In this document: one piece after another, positions 16,058 through 25,636 of the stretch
Layout: each line of letters starts with the position of its first letter
How positions within the stretch are numbered: the stretch's first letter is position 1
Source of the DNA: Hyphomicrobium album
GTDB lineage: Bacteria > Pseudomonadota > Alphaproteobacteria > Rhizobiales > Hyphomicrobiaceae
Assembly (NCBI RefSeq): GCF_009708035.1
Contig: NZ_WMBQ01000001.1
Span: 372,001 to 436,000 of the forward strand
DNA length: 64,000 nucleotides
Direction of reading: 5' to 3'
Translations under genes and position numbers: made by a program
The notes under the pieces: generated by a model
The model's input: the letters and a program-made list of their open reading frames with translations, nothing else
Database searches by the model: none
What the model was told of the DNA's origin: nothing

Positions 16058-17152
16058 ATGTTCGGGACCCGCACCCTCGGCCACTACATCGCCGCCCGTT
16101 TCATGATGGCGATCTTGACGACCTTCCTGCTGTGCTCGGTGTTGATCTATCTGATCGATTTCGTCGAGCTGCTGCGCCAGTCCGGCAAGCAGGGCGAGGT
16201 GCCGCTGCTGACGCTGGCGCTGATCGCGATCCTGCGTCTGCCGGCCTACGCCGAGTTCCTCATCGCCTTTGCCGTGCTCGTCGGCTCGATCACGGCGCTC
16301 CTGCAGCTCAGCCGCAAGAGCGAGCTCACCGTCATGCGCGCCGGCGGTATGTCCGTCTGGCAGTTCCTGCGCCCGGGGATCGTCGTCGCCTTCCTGGTCG
16401 GCGTGCTCACCGTCGCCGTCTTCAACCCCATGGCTGCCGCCGGCCGCGACGCCGCCGAGAACCTATTCGCCGACGCTTTCGGTAGGGAAACCAACCTCTT
16501 GCGCTCGCGCTCGGGCTCCACGTGGCTGCGCCAGAACGGCGCTGACGGGCAATCCGTCATCAGCGCTGCCGTCGCCACCAACAAGGGCCTGACGCTGCAC
16601 GGCGTGTCGGCGTTCGTCTTCGACAACGAGGGGCACTTCGTCGAGCGCGTCGACGGCAAGCGCGCCGACCTCCACGAGGGCTATTGGGAGGTCAAGGAAG
16701 CCTGGGTCGCACGCATCGGACGGGAGCCTGAAAAGTTCGATATCTACTTGGTGTCCACATACCTTACACCGGACCGCGTCACGGACGCGCTGGGAACTGT
16801 GTTTTCCGTCTCCTTCTGGGAGATGCCGGCGCTCATCGAAGTGGCTGAAAAGGCTAAACTTTCATCAGACCGCCTGCGCATCCAGTACGAGGCTTTGATG
16901 TCAAGGCCATTATTGTGCGCGGCGATGGTCCTTTTGGCCGCCACTGTGTCCCTCCGGTCATTCCGCGGTGGAGGCATCCAAACTATGGTTATTGCTGGAC
17001 TGGTGGGGGGGTTCGGCTTCTTTCTTCTTTCGGAAGTCTCCCGACAAGTCGGCGTAGCTGGTTTGACGCCCCCATGGGCGGCGATCTGGCTGCCCGTGGT
17101 CCTCGTGATGATTGTCTCGGCTGCAGTACTGTTGCACCAGGAGGATGGCTGA
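16058..17152 (+). CDS. lptG: LPS export ABC transporter permease LptG
   Basis: This 364-residue protein begins MFGTRTLGHYIAARFMMAIL. Its plan matches LptF: about three N-terminal helices (to residue 105, including LTVMRAGGMSVWQFLRPG, the coupling region that contacts LptB), a periplasmic jellyroll (about 130-265) and three C-terminal helices (RPLLCAAMVLLAATVSLR; FGFFLLSEVSRQVG). It forms the LptB2FG complex with the upstream product. The last part, around 16900-17120, is lower in GC than its surroundings but intact. Confidence 0.93.
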   Translation: MFGTRTLGHYIAARFMMAILTTFLLCSVLIYLIDFVELLRQSGKQGEVPLLTLALIAILRLPAYAEFLIAFAVLVGSITALLQLSRKSELTVMRAGGMSVWQFLRPGIVVAFLVGVLTVAVFNPMAAAGRDAAENLFADAFGRETNLLRSRSGSTWLRQNGADGQSVISAAVATNKGLTLHGVSAFVFDNEGHFVERVDGKRADLHEGYWEVKEAWVARIGREPEKFDIYLVSTYLTPDRVTDALGTVFSVSFWEMPALIEVAEKAKLSSDRLRIQYEALMSRPLLCAAMVLLAATVSLRSFRGGGIQTMVIAGLVGGFGFFLLSEVSRQVGVAGLTPPWAAIWLPVVLVMIVSAAVLLHQEDG

Positions 17153-17155
17153 GTG

Positions 17156-19582
17156 ATGCGTCTTACGCGGGCACCGCAAGAGGGTTGCGGATCGTCACGC
17201 GTCACCTGCCGGCGCCGGAAGGCAGTCGGCTGGGTGCGGTTGGCTATGCTCGCGTTGCTGTCCGCTTCGCTCTTCGCCACGCACGACGCGTACGCTCAAG
17301 ACCCATCGACACTCGCTCCGGATGTGCAGTCCAAGAGCTCATTTCCGAAGCAGAGCCTTGTCGGCCCATCACGCAACGTCGACAAATCGCAGCCGCTCTA
17401 TCTGCAGGGCGACGAGCTGATCTACGACACCGGCGGCAACAAGGTGATCGCCCGCGGCAACGTCGAGATCTACTACAACAACTACATCCTGACTGCTGAC
17501 CAAGTCGTTTACGACCAGTCGGCCAACACGCTGACCGCCGTCGGCAACGTCGTGCTCAAGGAGCCCAACGGCAATATCGTCCGCGCCGACCGCTACACGC
17601 TGACGGACGACTTCCGCGACGGCTTCGTCTCGCAGCTCTCCGTCGTCGCCTCCGACGACACGCGCATCGCCGCCGAATCCGCGACCCGCCGCGCGGGCAA
17701 CACGACCGTCTTCAAGAACGGTCGCTTCACGCCGTGTAAGTCGGACGACAGCACGCCGCCGCTCTGGTGCTTGAGCGCGGCGACCGTCATCCACGATCAG
17801 TCGGCGGCGACGATCACGTACCAGGACGCCCAGTTCGAGCTGTTCGGGGTGCCGATCCTCTACACGCCGTACTTCGAGCACGCCGATCCGTCGGTGAAGC
17901 GCAAGTCGGGCTTCTTGATGCCGCAGCCGTCGACGTCCGACACGCTCGGTTACTCGACGACGATCCCGTACTACTTCGCGTTGGCACCGAACTACGACTT
18001 CACGTTCTACCCGATGTACACCTCCCGCCAGGGCATCCTCTGGCAGGGTGAGTGGCGCCATCGCACGGAGAACGGTCAGTACTTCATTCGCGGCGCCGGC
18101 CTCGATCAGGATGCCGACCAGTTGCCCTCCTCGATCACCAATCGCGATCAGTACGAGGGTTGGCGCGGAAGCATTGAGACCAAGGGCCTGTTCAATCTGG
18201 GTAGTTGGTGGAAGTTCGGGTGGGACATCACCACCGAGAGCGACGACACGTTCCGCCGTTTCTACAAACTCGACAACATGCTGCTCACCGACCGCGTGAA
18301 CAAGATCTTCCTCGAGGGCATCGGGGACCGGAACTACTTCGGCCTCGCTGCCTACCAGTTCACCGGCCTGATGTTCTCGGACACTCCTGAATCGGAGTCG
18401 TTCGCGCATCCGATCTTGGACTACAATTATATCTTCGCCGATCCGATCCTCGGCGGTGAGCTGCGCTGGAACACCAATGCGCTGAGCTTCACCAACGATC
18501 AGAACAACGCTGTCTTCCCGAACATCTCCGGCAACGAGCAGATGAACCGCGTTGTCACCGAGGTCGATTGGCGCCGCCGCCTGACCGATCCGATCGGCAT
18601 CACCTACACGCCGTTCGGCCAGCTGCGCGGCGACCTCTATCAGTTGAACGACTACGTCGATCCGCAATCGCCGAACGGCGTCGAGAACACCTCCGTGGCG
18701 CGCGGCATCGCGGCAGCGGGTGTCACCGTCGCCTATCCGTGGGCCGCCAACACGCGCCAGGGCTCGCACGTCATCGAGCCGATCGGCCAGATCATCGCCC
18801 GGCAGGCTTACATCGAGCAGGCCAACCTCCCCAACGAGGACGCGCAGAGCCTCGTGTTCGACGACACCAACCTGTTCGAGCTGACCAAGTTCTCGGGTTA
18901 CGACCGCATCGAGACGGGCACCCGCGCCAACGTCGGCGTGCAGTATACCTTCCAGGGCAATGAGGGCGGCTACGCGCGCATCCTCGCGGGTGAAAGCTTC
19001 CACCTCGCCGGCCTCAACCCGTATCGCAACCCGGGCCTCGATTCGACCGGCAACCCGACGTTCACGCCCTTCAGCGGCCTGCAGAACGACCGCTCCGACT
19101 ACGTGCTCGGCGCCTACGTCGCCCCGTGGAGCTTCCTGCAGCTCATCTCGCAGTCGCGCTTCGATCAGGACTCTCTGGACATCCGCCGCCAGGACGCCGG
19201 CGGTCAGGTGACGATCGGTCCGTTCGCCATGAACGCCATCTACGCCTACCTGAACACCGACCCAACCAACGGCATCTTGTCCGCCCAGGAGGATGTGTAC
19301 GGCAGCTTCAACCTGCAGCTCACCGATCGCTGGAGCGTCGGTGCCGCCATGCGCTACGACATCGACGACGACCAGATCGCGTCCGACATGTTCCAGGTGA
19401 AGTACGCCGACGAGTGCTTCGTCCTCACCGCGACGTATACGGACAACTACTACTACAACCAGGATATCGTCGACGGCCAGACGCTGATGCTGCGCTTCGA
19501 GCTGAAGCATCTCGGAGAGTTCGGCTATTCAACCGACGTGCTCAGCGGTGCGGCGATAAGCGAGCAGCAGTCGGGCGGTTAA
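17156..19582 (+). CDS. lptD: LPS-assembly outer-membrane protein LptD
   Basis: A protein of 808 residues with a basic leader and signal peptide (VRLAMLALLSASLFATHDAYA, cut near residue 48). The first domain (about 75-200) is the OstA/LptA-like jellyroll with LYLQGDELIYDTGGNKVIA and NVEIYYNNYILTADQVVYD repeats. The rest is the large beta-barrel (FGVPILYTPYFEHADPSVKR, then many aromatic-rich strands). It inserts lipopolysaccharide into the outer leaflet with LptE. The start is ATG 17156; a GTG at 17153 is equally close to the lptG stop. Disulfide Cys are present (TPCK, LWCLS, ECFVL). Confidence 0.95.
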   Translation: MRLTRAPQEGCGSSRVTCRRRKAVGWVRLAMLALLSASLFATHDAYAQDPSTLAPDVQSKSSFPKQSLVGPSRNVDKSQPLYLQGDELIYDTGGNKVIARGNVEIYYNNYILTADQVVYDQSANTLTAVGNVVLKEPNGNIVRADRYTLTDDFRDGFVSQLSVVASDDTRIAAESATRRAGNTTVFKNGRFTPCKSDDSTPPLWCLSAATVIHDQSAATITYQDAQFELFGVPILYTPYFEHADPSVKRKSGFLMPQPSTSDTLGYSTTIPYYFALAPNYDFTFYPMYTSRQGILWQGEWRHRTENGQYFIRGAGLDQDADQLPSSITNRDQYEGWRGSIETKGLFNLGSWWKFGWDITTESDDTFRRFYKLDNMLLTDRVNKIFLEGIGDRNYFGLAAYQFTGLMFSDTPESESFAHPILDYNYIFADPILGGELRWNTNALSFTNDQNNAVFPNISGNEQMNRVVTEVDWRRRLTDPIGITYTPFGQLRGDLYQLNDYVDPQSPNGVENTSVARGIAAAGVTVAYPWAANTRQGSHVIEPIGQIIARQAYIEQANLPNEDAQSLVFDDTNLFELTKFSGYDRIETGTRANVGVQYTFQGNEGGYARILAGESFHLAGLNPYRNPGLDSTGNPTFTPFSGLQNDRSDYVLGAYVAPWSFLQLISQSRFDQDSLDIRRQDAGGQVTIGPFAMNAIYAYLNTDPTNGILSAQEDVYGSFNLQLTDRWSVGAAMRYDIDDDQIASDMFQVKYADECFVLTATYTDNYYYNQDIVDGQTLMLRFELKHLGEFGYSTDVLSGAAISEQQSGG

Positions 19583-19788
19583 CCTTGCGCGTCCCGTCGA
19601 CGCGGGTACGGGTGGCTTCGAGCGGCAGCGTGGCGTAATTGAACCTGCCGGGCGCTGCGTCCGCGCCACGGGACCGCCAATGTTTGCGTCGATAGAGTCC
19701 GCATCCCAGGGCAAAGTGCTTGGCCGCCCTCGTTAAGCGGCGCCACCCGCGACGCCGCGACCCTGCCACACTGGAAGGCGCGAACCGT

Positions 19789-20997
19789 ATGACCACTCTT
19801 CGTCCAGATCGGCAGCGCTGCCCGTCCGCGGGCCGCGCCGGCGTGCGGACGCTGATGTGGGCTTGCCTGCCGCTGCTCGCGGGCTCGCTGGTGGCGCCTC
19901 CGACTGCCGCTGTCGCCCAGCAAGCCAAGCCCACCGTCACCGCCAAGGCGACCCAGGCGGACGCTGCCAGCGACCGGCCGATACAGTCGATCGTCGCCCT
20001 CATCAACGACGAGCCGATCACCGGCTACGAGATCGAGCAGCGCGTCGCCCTGTCGATGCTCGGCGCAACTGAGGTGCAGAAGAAGCTGCAGGCGCGCCTC
20101 AAGTCGGCAAACATGAACGAACAGTTCAAGAACTTTGCCATGAAGCGACTACAGGCCAACCCACCCAAGAGCGAGACCGAGCAGCAGGCGCGGGTGAAGC
20201 AGTTGCAGGGCGAGTTCGTCAACAGCATCAAGAACCAGATCGAGAAGGAATACGTTCCGACCGCGCGCAAGCAGGCGCTCGACGAGATCATCGACGAGCG
20301 GCTCAAGCTGCAGGAGGCCAAAAAGCTCAGCGTCGTCGCCGCCGACGACGAGGTCGACCGCGTCATCGCCGGCATGGCCGAGCGCAACAAGATGACGCCC
20401 GCGCAATTTGGCGAGCACATTGCCAAGATGGGCGCCAGCATCTCGGGGATGCGCGACCGTATCCGCGCGTCCCTATCGTGGTCGGACGTGATACGGCGCA
20501 AGTTCGGCCACCAGATCACCGTTGCCAGCCGCGACGTCGATCGGATGGTCGCGTCGTCCGAGGGGCAGGACGACGTCGAGCTGCGCATCCACCGCGTGCT
20601 CCTCAACCTGCCGGTGAAGGAGGACCAGAAGCGCCTCACCCAGCGCCTCAGCGATGCGGAGCAGCTGCGCACCAAGTTTACCGGCTGCAAGTCGATGGAA
20701 ACGATGGCGCGCGGCGTGCCCGGGGCCCGCTTCGACAACCTCGGCGACCGGCGCCCGAGCAGCCTGCCGGAGCCGACGCGCAGCTTGCTCCTCGCCGCGC
20801 ACGACGACGAGCTCCTCCCCGCCACCATCGGCGAGAACGGCGTCGAGCTGTGGGCGGTGTGCGGACGCAAGGTGGTCAAGGCCGCCGACTCCAAGCGCGA
20901 GACCGCGCAGAACGAGCTGCGCCAGAAAGAGTTCGAGATCCTTTCCAAGAAGCATCTGAACGACCTGCGTACGGACGCCCATATCGAGTACCGCTAG
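19789..20997 (+). CDS. SurA-type periplasmic chaperone / peptidyl-prolyl isomerase
   Basis: This 402-residue protein starts at ATG 19789 with GGAAGG at 19773-19778. Residues 1-45 form a signal region ending LVAPPTAAVAQQ. The SurA N-terminal chaperone domain follows: IQSIVALINDEPITGYEIEQ and YVPTARKQALDEIIDERLKL. A single parvulin-like domain lies at about 260-370 (IHRVLLNLPV...ENGVELWAVCGRK). It helps outer-membrane proteins such as LptD to fold, which fits its place right after lptD. Its TAG stop at 20995-20997 lies inside the end of a CTAGTG palindromic element. Confidence 0.9.
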   Translation: MTTLRPDRQRCPSAGRAGVRTLMWACLPLLAGSLVAPPTAAVAQQAKPTVTAKATQADAASDRPIQSIVALINDEPITGYEIEQRVALSMLGATEVQKKLQARLKSANMNEQFKNFAMKRLQANPPKSETEQQARVKQLQGEFVNSIKNQIEKEYVPTARKQALDEIIDERLKLQEAKKLSVVAADDEVDRVIAGMAERNKMTPAQFGEHIAKMGASISGMRDRIRASLSWSDVIRRKFGHQITVASRDVDRMVASSEGQDDVELRIHRVLLNLPVKEDQKRLTQRLSDAEQLRTKFTGCKSMETMARGVPGARFDNLGDRRPSSLPEPTRSLLLAAHDDELLPATIGENGVELWAVCGRKVVKAADSKRETAQNELRQKEFEILSKKHLNDLRTDAHIEYR

Positions 20998-21069
20998 TGC
21001 GATGATCGAGAAATTCGCCAACATCAGCTGCGAGGTCTCGAGCGAATTTCTCGATCTGAATCGCACTAG
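20994..21069. repeat. CTAG-ended palindromic element, locus 1, type A
   Basis: A 76-bp unit. The 10-bp ends CTAGTGCGAT and ATCGCACTAG are exact inverted repeats. Inside, a 15-bp stem (GATCGAGAAATTCGC with GCGAATTTCTCGATC) flanks a loop of about 23 bases, with a small asymmetric bulge (GAT against CTGA, sharing bases with the stem ends). Its left end supplies the TAG stop of the surA-like gene. A type A unit with the same ends lies at 27258-27337. Confidence 0.75.
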
Positions 21070-21085
21070 CAAGAAATGTGTGCCT

Positions 21086-21163
21086 CTAGTGTCCCTTCTG
21101 CTTCCGAAGCTCGCTCCCACGATCAGCCGCGGGCTTTGGCGAGCTTCGGAAGCGGGACACTAG
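21086..21163. repeat. CTAG-ended palindromic element, locus 1, type B
   Basis: A 78-bp unit with ends CTAGTGTCCC and GGGACACTAG and an inner 15-bp stem (GCTTCCGAAGCTCGC with GCGAGCTTCGGAAGC). It sits 16 bases after the type A unit. The final TAG is directly followed by the ATG of pdxA at 21164, so the ribosome binding site of pdxA must lie inside the element. Confidence 0.75.
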
Positions 21164-22207
21164 ATGATTGGTGGGGACCACAGGCGCCGGCGTCCGCTCG
21201 CGATCAGCATGGGCGATCCGGCCGGTATCGGCCCCGAGATCACGCTCCGCGCCTGGTTGGAGCGCAGCGACAAGGGGCTCGAGCCCTTCGTCGTCTTCGC
21301 CGACAAGGGCGCGATCGCCGAACGCGCCCGGACGCTCGGCGTCACGGTCCCCATCGCGCCGGTGGGAACGGCCGCCGAGGCGTTCGACGTGTTCGGCACC
21401 GCGCTCCCCGTGTTGCATGCCCCGCTCGCAATGCGCGCTCACGCCGGCAACCCCGACACCGCCAACGCACCCGCCATCATCGCCGCCATCGAGGCCGCGA
21501 CCGCTGCGGTGGTGCGCGGCGAGGCATCCGCCGTCGTTACCAATCCGATCGCCAAGCACGTCCTGCGCAGCGCCGACTTTCCCTTCCCAGGCCACACGGA
21601 GTTCCTCGCCGCGCTCGCCGAGCGCCACACCGGCAAGCCGGTGCGGCCAGTGATGATGCTCGCCTCGCACGAGTTGCGCGTCGTCCCGCTCACCGTGCAC
21701 TGTGCGCTGGCCGAGGTGCCGAAAGCCATCACCCGGGCCCTCATCTTCGAGACGGTGCGCACCACCTACGCGGCGCTGCGGCGCGACTTCGGCATCAGCG
21801 CCCCGCGCATCGCCGTGGCGGGTCTCAATCCGCATGCTGGCGAGGAAGGGACGATGGGGCGCGAGGAGGTCGACACTATCGCGCCGGCCATTGCCGATCT
21901 GCGTGCCGAGGGACTGTCGGTCACCGGGCCGCACTCGGCCGACACGCTGTTCCACGCCGCAGCGCGGCGCGGCTACGACGCGGTCGTCGCCATGTACCAC
22001 GACCAGGCGCTGATCCCGTTGAAGACCATTGGCTTCGACGAGGGCGTCAACGTCACGCTCGGGCTGCCCTTCGTGCGCACCTCGCCCGACCACGGCACGG
22101 CATTCGACATCGCCGGCCAGGGCCGCGCCTCGCCGTCGAGCTTCATCGAGGCGTTGAAGCTCGCCTCGGCTATTGCCGCCGCGCGTGCCGCGACGCCGCC
22201 GGCATGA
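21164..22207 (+). CDS. pdxA: 4-hydroxythreonine-4-phosphate dehydrogenase
   Basis: This 347-residue enzyme of pyridoxal 5'-phosphate synthesis oxidises 4-phosphohydroxy-L-threonine with NAD. Signatures are [15 protein letters not shown] near the N-terminus, [19 protein letters not shown], the metal-binding His residues in [11 protein letters not shown] and [20 protein letters not shown], and [14 protein letters not shown] near the C-terminus. The start at 21164 immediately follows a palindromic element and gives a short basic leader before the conserved region. The stop overlaps the rsmA ATG by 4 bases. Confidence 0.95.
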   Translation: MIGGDHRRRRPLAISMGDPAGIGPEITLRAWLERSDKGLEPFVVFADKGAIAERARTLGVTVPIAPVGTAAEAFDVFGTALPVLHAPLAMRAHAGNPDTANAPAIIAAIEAATAAVVRGEASAVVTNPIAKHVLRSADFPFPGHTEFLAALAERHTGKPVRPVMMLASHELRVVPLTVHCALAEVPKAITRALIFETVRTTYAALRRDFGISAPRIAVAGLNPHAGEEGTMGREEVDTIAPAIADLRAEGLSVTGPHSADTLFHAAARRGYDAVVAMYHDQALIPLKTIGFDEGVNVTLGLPFVRTSPDHGTAFDIAGQGRASPSSFIEALKLASAIAAARAATPPA

Positions 22208-23097
22208 GCGGCAGCGAGCGAGACGCGCTCAGCGGCGCGAGCCCGGACGGGCTGCCGCCGCTGCGCGAGGTGATCCGCACCTTCGAGCTCAACGCCAAGA
22301 AGAGCCTCGGCCAGAATTTCATCCTCGACCTGAACCTGACGCGACGCATCGCGCGCGCCGCCGGCTCGCTCGAAGGCAAGACGGTCGTCGAGGTCGGCCC
22401 CGGGCCGGGCGGCCTGACGCGCGCACTGCTCATGGAAGGCGCCGCCCGCGTCATCGCGGTGGAGCGCGACGAGCGCACCCGCGGCGCGCTCGACATGATC
22501 GCCCAGCGCTACCCGGGCAGGCTCGACGTGCATTTTGGCGATGCGCTCGAAGCCGACTGGCCGCGCATCCTCGGCGACACGCGCGAGGCGCTGATCGTCG
22601 CCAACCTCCCCTACGGCGTCGCCACGCTGCTGCTCACGGGATGGCTCGACACCGAGCCGTGGCCGCCGTGGTTTCAGCGTATGGTGCTGATGTTCCAGCA
22701 GGAGGTGGCCGAGCGGATCGTCGCCCAGCCGGGGACCAAGGCGTACGGGCGCCTGTCGGTGTTGGCGCAGTGGCGCAGCGCGCCGCGCATCGTGCTCAAA
22801 GTGCCGCCGGAAGCTTTCACGCCGCCACCGAAGGTATCGTCCGCGGTGGTCGAGCTCGTACCTCACAAGGCGCCGTCTCCCGACTGTTCGCCGCGTACGC
22901 TGGCGCGGGTGACCGCTGCTGCCTTCGGTCAGCGTCGCAAGATGCTACGTGCAAGCCTGAAGCAGCTCATGCCCGAGCCCGAGCGGCTCCTCGAGGCGGT
23001 GGGCATCGCCGGCAACCTGCGCGCCGAGAATCTGAGCGTGAAGGATTTCGCCCGCATGGCGCTGGTCTTCGAGCGCTCGACGCTGTCGCGCGCCTGA
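22204..23097 (+). CDS. rsmA: 16S rRNA (A1518/A1519) dimethyltransferase
   Basis: This 297-residue protein starts at ATG 22204, overlapping the pdxA stop. It has the KsgA motifs: the start of the methyltransferase fold [15 protein letters not shown], the SAM-binding motif [16 protein letters not shown], acidic ERDER, FGDALE, and the catalytic NLPYGVAT (NLPY motif). The C-terminal helical domain includes [15 protein letters not shown]. It adds two methyl groups to each of two adenines near the 3' end of 16S rRNA during 30S maturation. It ends the lpt-surA-pdxA-rsmA run and converges on the lipase gene. Confidence 0.96.
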   Translation: MSGSERDALSGASPDGLPPLREVIRTFELNAKKSLGQNFILDLNLTRRIARAAGSLEGKTVVEVGPGPGGLTRALLMEGAARVIAVERDERTRGALDMIAQRYPGRLDVHFGDALEADWPRILGDTREALIVANLPYGVATLLLTGWLDTEPWPPWFQRMVLMFQQEVAERIVAQPGTKAYGRLSVLAQWRSAPRIVLKVPPEAFTPPPKVSSAVVELVPHKAPSPDCSPRTLARVTAAAFGQRRKMLRASLKQLMPEPERLLEAVGIAGNLRAENLSVKDFARMALVFERSTLSRA

Positions 23098-23118
23098 GAG
23101 CTACGCAAGTTTAGCGCC

Positions 23119-24318
23119 TCAGCGTCCGCAGTCGTTCGGTGCGCGGCGCCCCTTGAAGCGATCGGTCATCCACTGCACGGCCCCATAGGCGCTCTTCTCG
23201 GCGGCAAAGCTGTGCGAGACGCCCTTCAGTATCTTCAGCTGCACCGGCGTGCCGGCTTTGCAGAGTTCCTTGGCGTAGCGCACCGTGAGTGCCGGATTGA
23301 CCGTCGTGTCGCCCGTTCCCTGTGCAATGAATACCGGTACGCTGAGCGGCGCGGCACCGGGGGAGTTCTTGACCATTAAATCGCGCCAGGCCGGCAGCGT
23401 CGCCGGATCGACTTTGAGGAAGGACTTCTTCAGCGGCTTGGCGAGCTTCAAGAGCTGCAGCATCTGCGAGATGGATTGAAGGCAGCTCCCGGCGACCTTC
23501 TCGACCGACTTCTCGACGCCGTCCTCCAACAGCTCGGAGATCGGTAGGTTGTATGTCCGCGACCACGACAGCATCGCCATGGCGGTCAGGCTGTCTCCGG
23601 CGATAGTTCCCTTCTGTGCCTTGAACAGGTCGACGAGATTGGTGGCCGGCGCCGCCGCCGCGACGCCCAGCAGTTTCAATTCGGGTGCGTATGACGCCGC
23701 GAGCTCGCCGCTGAACAGGGAGGCGTGGCCCCCCTGCGAATGCCCCCACACGATGAAGCGGTTGGTCGCCTGGGCGCCCGAGAGATTGCGCGCCGCTCGC
23801 ACGCTGTCCAGCACCGACTGCGCCTCGCTGATGCCGACGAGATAGGCGTGCACGCCGGGAAGGCCGAGCCCTTCATAGTCGGTGGCGACGACGACATAGC
23901 CGCGCGACAGCATATCCTCCAGGCCCGGTATGGTTCCCGACAGGTTCGGCAGCAGTCCCGGCGCGCAGCGTCCCGCCACGCCTGTCGTGTAGTGCGCCCA
24001 GGCGATGACGTCGCGCCCTTCCTTCGGCGCCGGGGTCGCGGGATAGATCACCGTGCCCGACACGGCGATCGGCTCGCCGTTCAATCCCGTCGAGCGGTAG
24101 ACGATGCGGAACGCCTTGGCGTTGGCGGGCGCCCCGCCGACCTGCGGATGGATGTGGAAGACGCGGCCGGGTTTGGCCTTGCGGATCTCTGCCTCGGACA
24201 CGTCGAGCTTGAGATCCGGCGCGGCGTTCACGCTCGGTGCGACGAGCACCCAGAGCGCCGCGATGAGAAGGAGAGCAGGCATACGGGTAAGCGGTGCGAG
24301 ACGGGGAAGAACGCGCAT
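23119..24318 (-). CDS. Secreted lipase-family alpha/beta hydrolase, tandem copy 1
   Basis: A 399-residue protein starting at ATG 24316-24318; a longer start at 24402 lacks support. Residues 1-33 hold the signal peptide (LLLIAALWVLVAPSVNA). It has the alpha/beta-hydrolase order of the secretory lipase (LIP) family: GYVVVATDYEGLG, the nucleophile elbow FIVWGHSQGGHASLF, a late acid (QGTGDTTVNP) and His in LKGVSHSFA. Four Cys suggest disulfides. It probably cleaves esters or lipids outside the cytoplasm. It is a tandem paralogue of the next gene (24461-25636), sharing most motifs. Confidence 0.85.
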   Translation of the reverse strand: MRVLPRLAPLTRMPALLLIAALWVLVAPSVNAAPDLKLDVSEAEIRKAKPGRVFHIHPQVGGAPANAKAFRIVYRSTGLNGEPIAVSGTVIYPATPAPKEGRDVIAWAHYTTGVAGRCAPGLLPNLSGTIPGLEDMLSRGYVVVATDYEGLGLPGVHAYLVGISEAQSVLDSVRAARNLSGAQATNRFIVWGHSQGGHASLFSGELAASYAPELKLLGVAAAAPATNLVDLFKAQKGTIAGDSLTAMAMLSWSRTYNLPISELLEDGVEKSVEKVAGSCLQSISQMLQLLKLAKPLKKSFLKVDPATLPAWRDLMVKNSPGAAPLSVPVFIAQGTGDTTVNPALTVRYAKELCKAGTPVQLKILKGVSHSFAAEKSAYGAVQWMTDRFKGRRAPNDCGR

Positions 24319-24460
24319 CGGGGTGTGCACTTGCTGGTGGAGGGCGGTTATGGACGTGTCATATCGTGCGCGGCGCCCAGAGTCAGGGGCCGCGACAAAC
24401 AAGGTATATGGAGCGCCATTGTGGCTTGATGACAGTGCCTATTCCTGAGGCACCCGCGGC

Positions 24461-25636
24461 TCAGCGCTTGCAACCATTGGGCGCTGGGCGCCCGTGGAAC
24501 CGGTCGTCCATCCAAGAGACCGCGGTATACGCCCCGTCATAGCCGGCGAAGGCATGCGATACCCCGTCGAGCCAAACGAGGTCGACGACGGCGCCGGCGG
24601 CACACAGCTTCTCGGCGAATTGCTTGGTGATCTGTGGCCGCACGAGATCGTCGGCCGTGCCCTGCAGGATCAGCACCGGCGCACCGGCGGGCGCCTGCCC
24701 CGGCGTGTTCTTCTCCATGATGCCGCGCCACGGCTCGATGGTCGTCGGATCGACTTTCAGGAATGCGCGCTGCAACGGCGCTTCGATCTCCTGCAAGCGC
24801 AGAAGCTCGGTGATGCGCTCGATGCACGTCTTGGCCACGGTCTCAAACGTATGCATGGAGCCGGGAACGACGACGTCGCCTAGCGGAATCTTGAAGAGCG
24901 TCGACCACGACAAGAGCACCATGGCCGTCAGGCTGTTGCCGCCGACCGAGCCGCGGTCCGCCCTGAACAGCTCGCCGAGGTAGGTAGCGGGCGCGGCGGC
25001 GGCAACGCCTACGAGCTGTAGCTCCGGCGCATAGGCCGCCGCTTCCTGGCCGGTGAACAGCGCCGCATGTCCGCCCTGCGAATGACCCCACACCGCGAAG
25101 TGGTCGCCGGCACCGGCGTCCGGAAGCGAGCGCGCCGCGCGCACGGAATCGAGCACGCTCCGCGCCGCGCTGGTTCCGATCAGATAGGGGTGCATCCCTT
25201 CGCCGCCGAGCCCCGCATAGTCGGTGGCGGCGATGACGAAGCCGCGGTCGAGTATTTCCTCGACGCCGGCGATGGTGCCCGCGAGATCGGGCAGCAGCGT
25301 CGGCGCGCACTTCTCTACGACCCCCGTGGTCGGATGCGCCCAGGCGACGATGCCGCGCTTCCCGTGCGGCGCCGGTGTCGTCGGGATGAGCACGGCGCCC
25401 GATACCGCGATCGGCTCGCCGTTGAGCCCGGTCGAGCGATAGAGAATGCGATACGCCTTGGCCTTTTCCTCGCCGCCGCCGACTTGCGGCCATACGCGAA
25501 GGATCGTGCCGGGCTTGGCGGCGACAATCTCGTGACTACCGACATCGCCAAGCGGATGTCCCGCACCCGGCTGGGCCGGGGCGGTCGCCAGCACTGCCAT
25601 CGGAATGGCGCAGAGAACGCTGGCGAGACGGCGCAT
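24461..25636 (-). CDS. Secreted lipase-family alpha/beta hydrolase, tandem copy 2
   Basis: A 391-residue protein starting at ATG 25634-25636. Its start overlaps the gmk stop (TGATG), so it is translationally coupled to gmk. A signal peptide spans about residues 1-22. Motifs are GFVIAATDYAGLG, FAVWGHSQGGHAALF, LQGTADDLVRP and LDGVSHAFAGYD, giving the Ser-Asp-His triad of the LIP family. It shares YRSTGLNGEPIAVSG with the downstream copy at 23119-24318. The pairing with gmk is probably positional rather than functional. Confidence 0.85.
   Translation of the reverse strand: MRRLASVLCAIPMAVLATAPAQPGAGHPLGDVGSHEIVAAKPGTILRVWPQVGGGEEKAKAYRILYRSTGLNGEPIAVSGAVLIPTTPAPHGKRGIVAWAHPTTGVVEKCAPTLLPDLAGTIAGVEEILDRGFVIAATDYAGLGGEGMHPYLIGTSAARSVLDSVRAARSLPDAGAGDHFAVWGHSQGGHAALFTGQEAAAYAPELQLVGVAAAAPATYLGELFRADRGSVGGNSLTAMVLLSWSTLFKIPLGDVVVPGSMHTFETVAKTCIERITELLRLQEIEAPLQRAFLKVDPTTIEPWRGIMEKNTPGQAPAGAPVLILQGTADDLVRPQITKQFAEKLCAAGAVVDLVWLDGVSHAFAGYDGAYTAVSWMDDRFHGRPAPNGCKR

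Noticed and set aside
17369-19510. A 713-residue open frame antisense to lptD
   Set aside because: The translation has no motifs and mirrors lptD codon bias; lptD on the plus strand is unmistakable.
21076-23097. A 673-residue frame across pdxA and rsmA that would fuse a leader to rsmA
   Set aside because: Only its last 297 residues are protein-like (rsmA). The first part is out of frame with pdxA and Arg-rich.
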